A stretch of DNA of 32,100 nucleotides. It comes from Prosthecobacter sp. Lineage in GTDB: Bacteria > Verrucomicrobiota > Verrucomicrobiia > Verrucomicrobiales > Verrucomicrobiaceae. How positions within the stretch are numbered: the first letter of the stretch is position 1; each line of letters starts with the position of its first letter. Below, piece by piece: positions 15,466-25,001 of the stretch. The notes below the pieces were generated by a model. The model did no database searches, was not told where the DNA came from, and was given only the letters and a program-made list of their open reading frames with translations. The stretch lies in contig NZ_JAGRPF010000003.1 of assembly GCF_020439865.1 (NCBI RefSeq), positions 1-32,100 on the forward strand. Direction: 5' to 3'. Made by a program: the position numbers and the translations under genes.

Positions 15466-18360
15466 TCAGCGGGAGTTCGACTTCCTCAGCCGCACGGCCC
15501 GTACATCCGCGAGTTCCTGCTTCAGGGTGCCTTCAGGCCGCATGAGCAGCTTCTGCACGCCGGACTTGAGGCAAAGCCTGCCTGCGAACTGCTCCGCGAA
15601 AGACTCGTAGCCTCCGGTGGACTTGACCACGCCTGTGACGCTCGCACTCTCGCCTTCGAGCACATAGGCATCTCCGGCTGAGGCCTCGTCTGCGGCGAGG
15701 GTGACGAAGACCTCGAACTCGTCGTCGGCCGACACGTCGATCGTCCACTCCGCCACATCGGTGGCGATCCTCCATGGCGCGAGCACGTTCAGCGACGGTC
15801 GATAGGCGAGCTTCTGGCCATAAGTTTTCGCTGCACTTGCCGGCAGGATGAAAACGCCCTCGGCGTCGGCCTGGATGGCTCCACCACCCTTCACATCCAC
15901 CTGCATCAAAGTGTCGGCGGTCCATGGCATTTTGCGGTCCTTGGTTTGCTCGCGCACGGCGGTAATTTGGGCGGCGGTGATGGGCGCGGCTTCGTTTCCC
16001 CAGGCGTTGCGGATGCAGCTGAGGACATCGGCGAGCTTCGCGTCGTCGAGCAGCGGGTTCATGCCCTGACCGGGCATGGCGAGGTTCCACTTCTGGCCGT
16101 TCACCTCGATCTCGCCATACAAACCGTGCAACGCGATGCGGATGAGGCGCTCGGGCTCGCCGGTGACCCAGGTGCTTTCGGCGAGAGGTGGCGCGACATT
16201 CGGCACGCCATAGCCGGTGGGCTGATGACAGAGGCCGCAGACGCTCTGATAAACCGCCGCGCCGCGTTCGATCTGCTGTTTGGCGGCGTCGCTGAGTGGT
16301 TGCTTGCGTGCGGAGAGCGTCAGGTTCTCCGCGCCGGGCCAATTCAAGGCCATGCGCAGCCGCTGAAGGCGTTCGCGGGCCGCGATGTCGCGATTCTCGG
16401 CCATTTCATCCAGAAACGCTGGTTTGGCCTTCAACGTCAGTTTGGCCTGCGAGGCGAGAAAACCGTCCAACAAGGCCCCGCGCTGCCAAATCGCCATTTC
16501 GGCCATTTTGGCGAGAATGATCTCCGCCTTGCCATCCATGCACGCGAGCTGCGAGAGCAGTTTGAGCGTCTCGATACGATGCGCGGTGCTTTGCGGCCAT
16601 TTCAGCAAGAGCTGCAGCAAGGCGATTTCTTTACCGTGAATCGTCGTCATGGCCGCGATGCGGCTCAAATCATTTTCATGACGCGTGAGATGCTCGGCAA
16701 TGGCCGAAAGCGGTTTCGGTGAGAGCAACGCGTGAAGTCGCACGCTGGCATCGGGTTCATCATTGAGAGCGATTTCGGCTCCGAGCCGCGCTGCGGCAGC
16801 TCGCACGCGTGGATCAGGGTCGTTTGCGGCTTTTTGAAGATGCGCGGGCGTGAGCTTGCCCATGCCTTCGAGCGTCCAAAGCGCATGCAGACGATGCAAC
16901 GGCGTCTCGAAGCGATTCGGATCGCCGATGTCCTCACCACGCTCGACGAGCAAACGCTGCGCGGTGTTTCGCTGCCAGCCATTCGGATGTCCCAGCATCT
17001 TCACCAAGTCTCCATCACTCCCTTTCTCCCGCTTCGCTCCTTTCTCATGCACGATTCGCCAGATGCGGCCGTGATCGTTGCCTTCGTAGAGTTTGCGCTG
17101 CTCGATCTGCTTTGTGAGCCAGGGGACGATGAAGATGACGTGCTCGATGATGCCGTGATACATGTCGGCGAGGTACAGCGCGCCATCGGGGCCGACGCGG
17201 GCATTCACGGGACGGAAGCGTTCGTCGGTGCTGGCGATCAGTTCTTGTTCAGGTGGGAAGAAACGCGTGGCGTGGGGATACACATCGCCATCAAGCTTCA
17301 AGGTGCCGACGAGGTGACCGGCGGAGTCGGGCACGAAGACGTTGCCGTGCATCTCGGGCGGGAATTGATCGCCATCGTAAAAGCAGGTGCCGGAAACGAT
17401 CGTGTAGGTGCGCAGACGACCGTCATCGCGGAGTTCGAGCGCACCGAGCGTGACGGCGGGCGTGACGCGGATGGGAAAACATTCTGCGGCATCCTTTGCG
17501 ACGTTCACATTCACGCCGAAGCCGCCGCGCCCGCCGCGCTGCGCGAGTTTGGCAAGGTTTTGGTGACGCATGAGGGCCTCGGCGGGGAGGAGGTCCATGT
17601 GCATAGCGCTGTTCTCATAGCAGGAGATGAAGCGGCCGGTTTCATCGAAGCTCACGCCGAACTGGCCGCGATGCAGCGTGGGCTCGTCGATGAGCTTGCC
17701 GTCCTTCCATTGATAGCGATGCGGCCAGTCGGCGCAGTGCAGCCAGTTGTCGATGCCGCGACGCAGGCCGTTCGCCGTGTGCTGCGGATTCCCGCCGACG
17801 CCCATCGTGCCGACCTGCGTGCGTTCGTCGCAACGCAGATCGCCGTCTTTGTCGGCGCAGAACCACAGCTTCGGCGGCTCCTGCAGCAAGATGCCGCCTT
17901 TCACGAAGGCGAAGCTGCGTGGCATTACGAGCCTGTCGAGAAAGACAGTGCTCTTGTCCGCTTTACCGTCGTCATTGGTATCCTCCAGCACCACCACGCG
18001 GCAAATCGGATCGCCCTCGCCACTGCCCTTCACATCGCGCATGTAGCCCTGATACTCGACGACCCAGATGCGTCCCTCGGGATCGAACTCGAAAAAGATC
18101 GGGCACTGCACCATTGGCTCGCAGGCGACGAGTTCTGCGCGGTAACCGGGCGCGAGCTTGAAGGTTTTCGCCTCTTCCTCCGCCGAACGCACGGGTGCAG
18201 GCGGGACTTCTATGCGCTTCAGCAGTTCCTCGCCCTTTTCCCAATCCGCCCATCCGGTGAGCGCTGACGGCGGACGCGCACGCGGACGATCCGCAGGGAT
18301 GGTGCCGGTTTGAGCCACGAGATGGGCGGTGAATGCGATGAGGCACAGGAGGCGGAGCAT
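15466..18360 (-). CDS. PVC-type heme-binding CxxCH protein with N-terminal propeller, HEAT repeats, C-terminal beta domain
   Basis: 964 residues from ATG 18360, which opens the signal peptide MLRLLCLIAFTAHLVAQTG. The frame stays open for 180 more codons, but those are Arg/Pro/Ser-rich antisense to rlmF. Residues about 65-440 form the dehydrogenase-like beta-propeller domain of PVC proteins (KLAPGYRAELVACEPMVQCP; LADMYHG at 397-403). It has two EF-hand-like calcium loops, DTNDDGKADKS (127-137) and DKDGDLRCDER (170-180). HEAT-like helices follow (about 450-670). The cytochrome c domain has CGLCH at 708-712 and Met762 or Met767 as likely axial ligand. The last 150 residues look like a carbohydrate-binding-type beta sandwich (VLEGESASVTGVVKSTGGYE). 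The family is expected to be exported and redox-active on sugars or similar substrates; the true substrate is unknown. Confidence 0.92.
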   Translation of the reverse strand: MLRLLCLIAFTAHLVAQTGTIPADRPRARPPSALTGWADWEKGEELLKRIEVPPAPVRSAEEEAKTFKLAPGYRAELVACEPMVQCPIFFEFDPEGRIWVVEYQGYMRDVKGSGEGDPICRVVVLEDTNDDGKADKSTVFLDRLVMPRSFAFVKGGILLQEPPKLWFCADKDGDLRCDERTQVGTMGVGGNPQHTANGLRRGIDNWLHCADWPHRYQWKDGKLIDEPTLHRGQFGVSFDETGRFISCYENSAMHMDLLPAEALMRHQNLAKLAQRGGRGGFGVNVNVAKDAAECFPIRVTPAVTLGALELRDDGRLRTYTIVSGTCFYDGDQFPPEMHGNVFVPDSAGHLVGTLKLDGDVYPHATRFFPPEQELIASTDERFRPVNARVGPDGALYLADMYHGIIEHVIFIVPWLTKQIEQRKLYEGNDHGRIWRIVHEKGAKREKGSDGDLVKMLGHPNGWQRNTAQRLLVERGEDIGDPNRFETPLHRLHALWTLEGMGKLTPAHLQKAANDPDPRVRAAAARLGAEIALNDEPDASVRLHALLSPKPLSAIAEHLTRHENDLSRIAAMTTIHGKEIALLQLLLKWPQSTAHRIETLKLLSQLACMDGKAEIILAKMAEMAIWQRGALLDGFLASQAKLTLKAKPAFLDEMAENRDIAARERLQRLRMALNWPGAENLTLSARKQPLSDAAKQQIERGAAVYQSVCGLCHQPTGYGVPNVAPPLAESTWVTGEPERLIRIALHGLYGEIEVNGQKWNLAMPGQGMNPLLDDAKLADVLSCIRNAWGNEAAPITAAQITAVREQTKDRKMPWTADTLMQVDVKGGGAIQADAEGVFILPASAAKTYGQKLAYRPSLNVLAPWRIATDVAEWTIDVSADDEFEVFVTLAADEASAGDAYVLEGESASVTGVVKSTGGYESFAEQFAGRLCLKSGVQKLLMRPEGTLKQELADVRAVRLRKSNSR

Positions 18361-18446
18361 GCGGTTACTACGGATTGCCCGATGTCGGTTCTGCATGGAA
18401 GATGATGCGTGCCCGCGAAGAAAATTACCAACGCCCGTCTGCCGAG

Positions 18447-18452
18447 AGGTGG
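18447..18452 (+). promoter_or_regulatory. Shine-Dalgarno fixing the rlmF start
   Basis: AGGTGG with six bases to ATG 18459. It separates the true start from 28 upstream in-frame codons beginning at 18375, which lie in the divergent spacer and have no similarity to the family. Confidence 0.65.
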
Positions 18453-18458
18453 GAAACG

Positions 18459-19331
18459 ATGAAAAAGGCCGACACGAAGGACCTGTTGCATCCGCGCAGC
18501 CGTTTTCGCTCGCGCTATGACTTTCCGCGTTTGGTGGCGGCACATCCGGCGCTGGCGGCGTTTGTAAAAATGAACGCACATGGTGATGCGGGCATCGACT
18601 ACGCTGATCCGCGGGCCGTGAAGGCGCTGAACGCGGCGCTGCTGGCGGATGCGTATGGCCTGCGAAGCTGGGATTTGCCTGCGGGGCATCTCTGCCCGCC
18701 GATTCCGGGGCGCAGTGACTACATTCATCATCTGGCGGATCTGGTGGATCTGCGAAGCGGTGCCGACGTGCGTGTGCTGGATGTCGGAACGGGCGCGAGT
18801 GTGATCTATCCGCTGATCGGTGTCTGCGAATACGGTTGGAGCTTTGTCGGCGCCGAAGTGGATGCTTCCTCGCTACATTGGGCACAAAAGAACGCAGCAC
18901 TGACCGGGCAGATCGAACTGCGGCAGCAAAGGAACGCGGCGCAATGCTTTCGCGGCATCATTCTGCCGGGTGAGCGCTTTGCTGCGACGATGTGTAATCC
19001 GCCGTTTCATGCTTCAGCAGCGGAGGCTTCGGCAGGGGCGCGGCGGAAACAGCAAAATCTCGGTTTGAAGGCGCAGGCGTTAAACTTTGGCGGCACAGCA
19101 GGTGAACTTTGGTGCGAGGGCGGTGAGCTGGGCTTTGTGCGCCGAATGATCGCAGAGAGCCGCGAGTTCGCGGCGCAGTGCGCATGGTTCACGACGCTCG
19201 TCTCCAAGAGCGAACATCTGCCGCGCTTCGAAAAGGCGCTGCGACAGGTGGAGGCTATTGAGGTGAGAATCATCGACATGGCGCAGGGCCAGAAGAAGAG
19301 TCGCATTCTCGCCTGGCGTTTTGGTGTCTAA
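18459..19331 (+). CDS. rlmF: 23S rRNA (adenine(1618)-N(6))-methyltransferase
   Basis: 290 residues. It is expected to methylate N6 of A1618 in 23S rRNA using SAM. The similarity to Escherichia coli RlmF (YbiN), from memory of that sequence, extends over the whole length: LHPRSRFRSRYDF near the N-terminus, LCPPIPGRSDYIHHLADL (78-95), the SAM-binding LDVGTGAS (107-114), YPLIGVCEYGW, the catalytic NPPF at 180-183, LNFGGTAGELWCEGGE and the final MAQGQKKSR. The start has a good AGGTGG site. It is divergent from the heme protein gene and convergent with the peroxidase gene, only 20 bases from its end. The gene is patchily distributed outside Proteobacteria and Bacteroidetes, so transfer is possible, although its GC content looks like its neighbours'. 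Confidence 0.96.
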   Translation: MKKADTKDLLHPRSRFRSRYDFPRLVAAHPALAAFVKMNAHGDAGIDYADPRAVKALNAALLADAYGLRSWDLPAGHLCPPIPGRSDYIHHLADLVDLRSGADVRVLDVGTGASVIYPLIGVCEYGWSFVGAEVDASSLHWAQKNAALTGQIELRQQRNAAQCFRGIILPGERFAATMCNPPFHASAAEASAGARRKQQNLGLKAQALNFGGTAGELWCEGGELGFVRRMIAESREFAAQCAWFTTLVSKSEHLPRFEKALRQVEAIEVRIIDMAQGQKKSRILAWRFGV

Positions 19332-19351
19332 GCCGGAACGAGAACTCCGTC

Positions 19352-20440
19352 TCACGGCGAGATCGCTCCCGCCACGGGCAGACAACTCGGAACGCTTTGA
19401 GGCACGCTCTTATCATAGTCATCGCTGTTCAGCGCTTCGAGGAACGCGAGGATGGCGACGTGATCTTCGGGGAGCAGATTCATCTGGCGGAGCAGGGGAT
19501 CGAGCGGAGGGAGCGTGGAGTCGTCGCCGCCTTCGAGTGTTTCGGCGGCCTGATCCATGAGACGGTCGTAGAAGAAGATGACCTCTTCGAGCGTGAGATT
19601 GCCGCCGTGATGCATGTAGGGCGCGGTGTGCTTCAGATTGCGCAGCGTGGGCGTGCGAAATTCGGTGCGGTTGGTGCTGCTGTCGGTGAGGCCGATGGCG
19701 TGGAGCTTGTAGTCGCTGAACATCGGGCCGTTGTGGCAGAGCGAGCAACCGGCCTTGTGAAACACCTCCATGCCGTGCTGCTGCGCGGCGCTCATCGCGG
19801 ATTTATCGCCGCGCATGAAGCGGTCGAAGGGCGAGTCGGGCGTGATGAGCGTGCGTTCGTAAGAGGCGATGGCGTCGGTGACTTTGTCGGCGGTGATGTC
19901 GCCTTCGAAGCGCTTCACGTATTCGGGAATGGCCTTGAGGCGGTCGATCATCGCGGGAACGGCCTCGGCTTCGCTGCAAACATCGCCGCGCATTTCCTCG
20001 CGCTGACGGACGGGTGCCAGCGCCTGCGCTTCGAGGCTCTGCACGCGATTGTCCCAGAACATCGGCGACTGCTTCGGATCAAACGGCTTGTCGGAGGCGA
20101 TACCATTGAAGGCGGCGTTGAGGATCGTGGGTGTGTTGCGCTTCAGCGGGAGGAACTCCGCGTTCTTCGCGAGTCTGCGCTGCGGTCCGATGCCGATGGC
20201 ATGCACGCCAAGAGGTGTGGGCCGTGCGTCCGCCCAACCGAACTGCGGATGATGACAGGTCGCGCATGCGACCTCGCGTGTGGCTGAGAGAACCGGATCA
20301 AAGAACAAGAGGCGGCCGAGCTCGACCTTCTGCGGCGTGTCCGTCGGCAACGCGGCGGAGCGGGGCAGGGCTTCGATCTTCGTGTTCGGCAACGGTTCAA
20401 CCGCTGCGGTCGCGAGGATCACGACGAGAGTGGTGAGCAT
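19352..20440 (-). CDS. Di-heme cytochrome c peroxidase (CcpA/MauG family)
   Basis: 362 residues. A short hydrophobic N-terminus (MLTTLVVILATAAVEP) suggests export. Two heme c sites are visible: CATCH at 59-63 and CSLCH at 232-236, the spacing expected of bacterial di-heme peroxidases. The segment around RNTPTILNAAFNG (101-113), MFWDNRVQSLEAQ (127-139) and APYMHHGGNLTLEEV (273-287) carries the family's conserved residues; Met275 is a likely axial ligand of the electron-transfer heme. The family reduces hydrogen peroxide in the periplasm, while MauG-like relatives oxidise protein side chains. It is the last gene of the five-gene set; only six bases separate it from the fusion protein gene upstream. 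Confidence 0.94.
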   Translation of the reverse strand: MLTTLVVILATAAVEPLPNTKIEALPRSAALPTDTPQKVELGRLLFFDPVLSATREVACATCHHPQFGWADARPTPLGVHAIGIGPQRRLAKNAEFLPLKRNTPTILNAAFNGIASDKPFDPKQSPMFWDNRVQSLEAQALAPVRQREEMRGDVCSEAEAVPAMIDRLKAIPEYVKRFEGDITADKVTDAIASYERTLITPDSPFDRFMRGDKSAMSAAQQHGMEVFHKAGCSLCHNGPMFSDYKLHAIGLTDSSTNRTEFRTPTLRNLKHTAPYMHHGGNLTLEEVIFFYDRLMDQAAETLEGGDDSTLPPLDPLLRQMNLLPEDHVAILAFLEALNSDDYDKSVPQSVPSCLPVAGAISP

Positions 20441-20446
20441 GTGTTT

Positions 20447-23400
20447 TCAACGAACGTCGGCCGCCGCTTCATCCAAGCGGCGGTCGGTGTGGCTGAGAAA
20501 TTCCTGCAGATCGCGTTCGGCCTGCTGCGTGCGCGGATGAGAAGCCGCGCGGTAGGTTTTGAGACGGAACTCCAGGAATTCACGCTGCCACGGCGGGTTC
20601 GGTTCAAACAAGGCGAGCACTTCGAGTTGATGCTCGGAGGAGAGCAGCGGGATGATTTCGACCAGCGTGTTCATGCGCGTCGGATCGGCCAGTCCACCGG
20701 GAAAGGGCTGGCGCAGAACCTCCATGAACGATGGCGCGAGATCGCGATTGGCCGCCACCAGCGGCGGAACGAGCGACAGGGCTGTTTGAACGGCGTGCAG
20801 GCGCACCCAGACCTGCTGTCGAAGAGCTTTGAAGCCGTCGAGCAGTTGAGTGGAGGCGTCGTCGTAGGATTCGTGGCGAAAAGCGGAGAGCGCAGCAGCG
20901 AAGTGGGCGTCGGCGGGCCAGTCGGAGCGGACGGCGCTGAGAAGCGGCGGCATTTGTTCCGCCGTGCCTGCATGCGCGGTCGATTCGAGCAGCATCAGTT
21001 GCTCGAACGGACTCGACGGCTCGCCCAACCAGGAAGCGAGGACGTCGTCTGGGTTTCCTCGTGCAAACGCCACGAGTGCTTCGGCACGACGTTGATCGTC
21101 GTCTTCAAGATCCGACGGAATGGAGAACGTGGAGCCATCGGCTGCCAGCATCCGCAGGCGCTCATAGGTGATGCGATCGCGATCCAGTTGCGATGCGAGG
21201 TGCGCTGGGACGTCCGCTTTCATGGCGACGGCCATGGTGAGCACCTGGGTGGTTTCGAACTGATTGTCTTTGGAAAGGGCACGGGCGAAGCCGTACTCCA
21301 GCAGGTTGCGATCGTCCGTGTTGATGTGAGCGGGAGTTGTCTGCAGCAGACTACGGGCGAAGTCGGGCGAGGCGAGATGATGCGCGAGGACGCCTTCGAC
21401 GGAGCTGGTGAGCCAGACGCGTTTGAGCGCCTCGGTAAAAGGTGGCTGCGTGATGCGCGTGTGAAGTTGTTCGAGCGAGTAAGCCGGCGGCGTTAGATGA
21501 CCGATGAACAAAAGATCATTGGGGCCGGATATCCAGGTTTCCACATGCGGGAACACGGCGGTGAGCGTGGCATAGACCTGACGAATGGCATGCGCATCGA
21601 CTTCGTAGCCTTGCACCCACTGGGCGAACAATCCGTTATCTTTGAGTCTCGCTTTGGCTGCGGCATAAAACTCCTGCGTGAACAGCGTGGAGACTCCGGC
21701 GCGATAAGGATTGGAAGGCTCGGAGATGATCAGGTCATAGCTGTTTCCCGCTGCAAGCAACGCCTCGCGCGCATCGCCAGCGATGAGATGGACGTTGGCC
21801 TTGGAGAGCACCTTCCGGTTCACCGGGGCGAAATGTTCGCGGGCGAGAACCGACATGCCGGGTTCCAGTTCCACCACATCCACTTGCGCCATGTCTGGCA
21901 CGTCGGCTACCCAGCCTGCTGTGGTTCCCGTGCCAAGCCCGACAATGAAGGCGTTGTGCGGCGCGGGATGCAGCAGCGCTGGCACTAGGCCCTGCATCAC
22001 CTGCGTGTCGGCATCGCCAAAGGCCGAGCCGTCGGATTTGCCGTTCACGTAGAGGCAGTAGCCGTCGTCGCTGGTGACTGCAGCCACGCTGGCCTCTCGT
22101 CCTTCGAACTCATGCGCGATCTTCCAGCGGCTCGCATTCAACCAGCCGCGCAGGCCGTTGATGGAACCTGGGAGCGCCTCCACACGACCATAACCGATGG
22201 GTTTGTGGCGCCACGCGGCGCTGGGACCTGTCGAGCTGAACATCAGAATGCAGGCGCCGACCCACAGGATTGTGATGACGGGCCAAGCTCGCCGTGCGGT
22301 TGATTTTGCACCCAAAATGGCTGCACCTAGGCTGAGCAGGAGTGTCAACGCCATCACTAATCGCCATGCACCCGGCGCGGTGAGCCAGGGAAGCAGCAGA
22401 AAACCTCCGGCGAGCGAGCCCGTGATGGCTCCGAGCGTGTTGGCGGCATAGGCGTATCCGACATGACGACCTGCATCGCGGTTTCCTGTGCCTAGCAGAG
22501 CTACGAGAAGCGGGAACTGAACGCCTGCGAGGATCGAAGGCCCGAGCACGAGGAGGCTGGAGATCAACGTCCAGCCGACGATCTGACCGGACAAACCGAG
22601 GGAGCGCAGTTGATTCACGTCGATGGCAAAGACGGCGATGCGATCTCCGAGCGCCCACGGCAGTGCGAGGAACAACACCTGCCATGCGGCGACACGAGCC
22701 AGCGCTGCGAACGTGACGGCACCTATTCGTGAAGCCCAGATCATGCGATACAACAAGCCGCCGAGACCGATTCCTGTGAGTGCGAGGGCGAGGATCAAGC
22801 CAAAGCCATAGACGGAACTGCCAAGCAGCGGGGCGAGCAGGCGGAACCAGACGAGTTCGCTGAGGAAAAATGTGAAGCCCGTGATGCCTGCTGCGAGATA
22901 GATGAAGCGCGTGGTCAGTGAGCTGCCCGTCTCCGCGGGTGCTGTCGTTTGTTTCACCGGCTCCACCGGCGTCGCATCACGCGCCACCCACCATGCGGCG
23001 GCGCCGATGAGGAGATTGACGCCTGCGGCGGCCATCACGGTGGTGCGGATGCCCCAGAGCTCCAACAGCCAGAAGGTGCTCAGCAGTACACCTGCGAGCG
23101 CACCGAGCGTGTTCACGCCATACAGCACGCCGAGACTGCCGCGCTGCTGGTCTTGATCCGTCTCCACCCATTTAAACGCCGCTGGCAGGCTGCCGCCCAT
23201 CAGCAGACATGGTGGTGCGAGCACGATTGTTGCCAGAAGAAGTTGCAGCAATGTGGCGGTGATCTGTCCCAGAGCGGCGATCCCACCGGTGCTGAGATAC
23301 AAAGAGCGAACGAACCAGAGCAGCAGCGGCGTCAGCAATGCTGCGACACCGACACCGAGTTCGATGAATGCATAGAGCCGCAGCGGATTCGCCGACTTTT

Positions 23401-23623
23401 CGACCCTGCGTCCGACCAGCGCGCTGCCGGCGCCCATGGCCCCCATGAAGATGGCGAGTACGGCTGCGGTTGCGGGGGTGGCACCGCCAAAAACGAGGCG
23501 AAACTCCCGCAGCCACGCCATTTGATAAATGAGTGCACAAGCCCCGGACAGTGCCAGCAGGATGGCGAGGAAGGGGAGGCGCAGGGATGGCGGGAGCGTC
23601 ATTATCGGTGCATCAAGACGCAT
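20447..23623 (-). CDS. Polytopic membrane protein fused to a spermidine-synthase-like domain and a long C-terminal tail
   Basis: 1058 residues. About 12-14 hydrophobic helices occupy roughly residues 15-465. A cytosolic SAM-fold domain of the spermine/spermidine synthase superfamily follows (about 475-700), with nucleotide motif GLGTGTT (562-568), acidic VVELEPG (583-589), AGDAREAL and ISEPSNPY (633-640). The last 330 residues are helical with no domain I can name, perhaps repeat-like. In true spermidine synthases the equivalent of SEPSNP is a D-x-x-DP motif holding the catalytic Asp; here it is Ser/Glu, so aminopropyl transfer is doubtful. Related fused proteins are widespread but functionally uncharacterised. 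ATG 23602 (MTLPPSLRLP) is an equally plausible start. It lies 34 bases after the oxidoreductase gene and six before the peroxidase. Confidence 0.9.
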   Translation of the reverse strand: MRLDAPIMTLPPSLRLPFLAILLALSGACALIYQMAWLREFRLVFGGATPATAAVLAIFMGAMGAGSALVGRRVEKSANPLRLYAFIELGVGVAALLTPLLLWFVRSLYLSTGGIAALGQITATLLQLLLATIVLAPPCLLMGGSLPAAFKWVETDQDQQRGSLGVLYGVNTLGALAGVLLSTFWLLELWGIRTTVMAAAGVNLLIGAAAWWVARDATPVEPVKQTTAPAETGSSLTTRFIYLAAGITGFTFFLSELVWFRLLAPLLGSSVYGFGLILALALTGIGLGGLLYRMIWASRIGAVTFAALARVAAWQVLFLALPWALGDRIAVFAIDVNQLRSLGLSGQIVGWTLISSLLVLGPSILAGVQFPLLVALLGTGNRDAGRHVGYAYAANTLGAITGSLAGGFLLLPWLTAPGAWRLVMALTLLLSLGAAILGAKSTARRAWPVITILWVGACILMFSSTGPSAAWRHKPIGYGRVEALPGSINGLRGWLNASRWKIAHEFEGREASVAAVTSDDGYCLYVNGKSDGSAFGDADTQVMQGLVPALLHPAPHNAFIVGLGTGTTAGWVADVPDMAQVDVVELEPGMSVLAREHFAPVNRKVLSKANVHLIAGDAREALLAAGNSYDLIISEPSNPYRAGVSTLFTQEFYAAAKARLKDNGLFAQWVQGYEVDAHAIRQVYATLTAVFPHVETWISGPNDLLFIGHLTPPAYSLEQLHTRITQPPFTEALKRVWLTSSVEGVLAHHLASPDFARSLLQTTPAHINTDDRNLLEYGFARALSKDNQFETTQVLTMAVAMKADVPAHLASQLDRDRITYERLRMLAADGSTFSIPSDLEDDDQRRAEALVAFARGNPDDVLASWLGEPSSPFEQLMLLESTAHAGTAEQMPPLLSAVRSDWPADAHFAAALSAFRHESYDDASTQLLDGFKALRQQVWVRLHAVQTALSLVPPLVAANRDLAPSFMEVLRQPFPGGLADPTRMNTLVEIIPLLSSEHQLEVLALFEPNPPWQREFLEFRLKTYRAASHPRTQQAERDLQEFLSHTDRRLDEAAADVR

Positions 23624-23657
23624 GAAGAATGAAGTGTCCAGCCGGGAAACTCACGAC

Positions 23658-24965
23658 TCACACCGCCGGTGTCGCCCAATGTTCGCGATATTCGCGTTTG
23701 AGCAGCTTGGAGGTGTCGGCGTTTCCGATGAACTGCTCTTTCATTGGATCAAAGACAAGCGCCTGATGCGTCCGGGCGGCGATGTTGCCCAGGTGGCAGA
23801 GCGAGGTCGAGAGGTGATTGATGGTGATGTTGGCGTTGAGTTTCGCGCCGGTGCGGATGGCGTCGAAAAAGTTGGCGTGATGCGCGGCAAGGTCGGGGCC
23901 GGCCCCAGCTTTGATCTCTTCGATGAGCTTGTTGCGTTCGCCGTAGATCTCCCACGTGCCCTTTTGCTTGCCGCCGATGACCATGCCTTTCGTGCCATAC
24001 CACGCGCAGCCGTTTTCGTGGCCTTCCTGCACGTAGGGGCTCCAGTCGCGCTGTTCGTAGATGAGCTGCTTCGTTTTGCCAGCGATGTCGTATTCGAAGG
24101 CGCAGTAAAGCGTGTCCGGCCACTCCTGATCGTCGTCGAAGAAGAGCTTGCTGCCCTGGCCGATGATACGGTTGGGATGTTGGTCCACACCGAGGCCCCA
24201 ACGCGCGATGTCGATGTCATGCACGCCGTCGTTTCCGAAGTCACCCGCGCCGAAATGGTAAAACCAGCGCCAATGACCGGGATGGTAGGTGCTCTTGAAC
24301 GGGATTTTCGGCACGGGGCCGAGCCACAGGTCGTAATCGAGCTCCGGCGGCGGTTCGCTGGGCGCTTTGTGGCCCTGATTCTTGCGAAGCTGGCTGTTCC
24401 AGGCCTTCGCCACGAGAATGTCGCCAATGATGCCGCTGCGGAGTTTTTCGACAATCTGAATCGTTGCTGCCGTGCTGCGGCTCTGCGTGCCGACCTGCAT
24501 GCACACTTTGTTTCTCGCCGCCGCTTCGATCATGAGGCGGCCCTCACGCAGATTATGCGAGCAGGGTTTCTCCACATAGACATGCTTGCCCGCGTTCGCG
24601 GCAAGAATGGCGCCCGGAGCATGCCAGTGATCGGGTGTGGCCATGAGCACGGCCTGAACGGCCTTGTCATCGAGCACACGTCGCATGTCGGTGACAATCT
24701 TCGGCGTCTGGCCGGTCATTTCTTGAATCAACTTAGCTGCCTTGTCGGCGCGGATCGAGTCCGCATCGCAGACATACGAGAAGATCACGTCATCGCGTTT
24801 GCACATCGTCTTGATGTGATTCGTTCCCATCCCGCCAGGGCCGATGAGGGCGAGGTTGATTTTGTCTCCCCTGTTCTCCGCTTTGAGCAAGGCGGGTGCG
24901 GCAAGCGTTGCGAGGGCGGAGGCACGGACGAACTGACGGCGGTTGAGCGTGTTCATGACGCTCAT
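23658..24965 (-). CDS. Tat-exported Gfo/Idh/MocA family oxidoreductase
   Basis: 435 residues. The twin-arginine signal LNRRQFVRASALATLAAPALL (about 7-27) predicts folded export with cofactor bound. The Rossmann fold has GPGGMG (42-47) and DADS after strand two, then ATPDHWHAP (109-117) and the family hallmark EKP (132-134). The C-terminal domain includes the WRWFYHFGAGDFGNDGVHD segment (DxxxHD type), giving the usual catalytic Asp and His. Such enzymes oxidise or epimerise sugars and inositols with NAD(P); exported Tat members are abundant in PVC bacteria and usually of unknown substrate. MSVM at the N-terminus leaves ATG 24956 as an alternative start. Gaps of 34-36 bases on either side suggest operon membership. 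Confidence 0.95.
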   Translation of the reverse strand: MSVMNTLNRRQFVRASALATLAAPALLKAENRGDKINLALIGPGGMGTNHIKTMCKRDDVIFSYVCDADSIRADKAAKLIQEMTGQTPKIVTDMRRVLDDKAVQAVLMATPDHWHAPGAILAANAGKHVYVEKPCSHNLREGRLMIEAAARNKVCMQVGTQSRSTAATIQIVEKLRSGIIGDILVAKAWNSQLRKNQGHKAPSEPPPELDYDLWLGPVPKIPFKSTYHPGHWRWFYHFGAGDFGNDGVHDIDIARWGLGVDQHPNRIIGQGSKLFFDDDQEWPDTLYCAFEYDIAGKTKQLIYEQRDWSPYVQEGHENGCAWYGTKGMVIGGKQKGTWEIYGERNKLIEEIKAGAGPDLAAHHANFFDAIRTGAKLNANITINHLSTSLCHLGNIAARTHQALVFDPMKEQFIGNADTSKLLKREYREHWATPAV

Positions 24966-25001
24966 ACGCGGGCAAACCGCAGCTCCATGCGAAAGCCGAC
25001 G

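Noticed and set aside
16732..18267. 511-codon plus-strand frame
   Set aside because: Antisense to the PVC heme protein; no signal peptide or motif of its own.
18361..18900. 180-codon N-terminal extension of the PVC heme protein
   Set aside because: Arg/Pro/Ser-rich, antisense to rlmF, and it would bury a good signal peptide at 18360.
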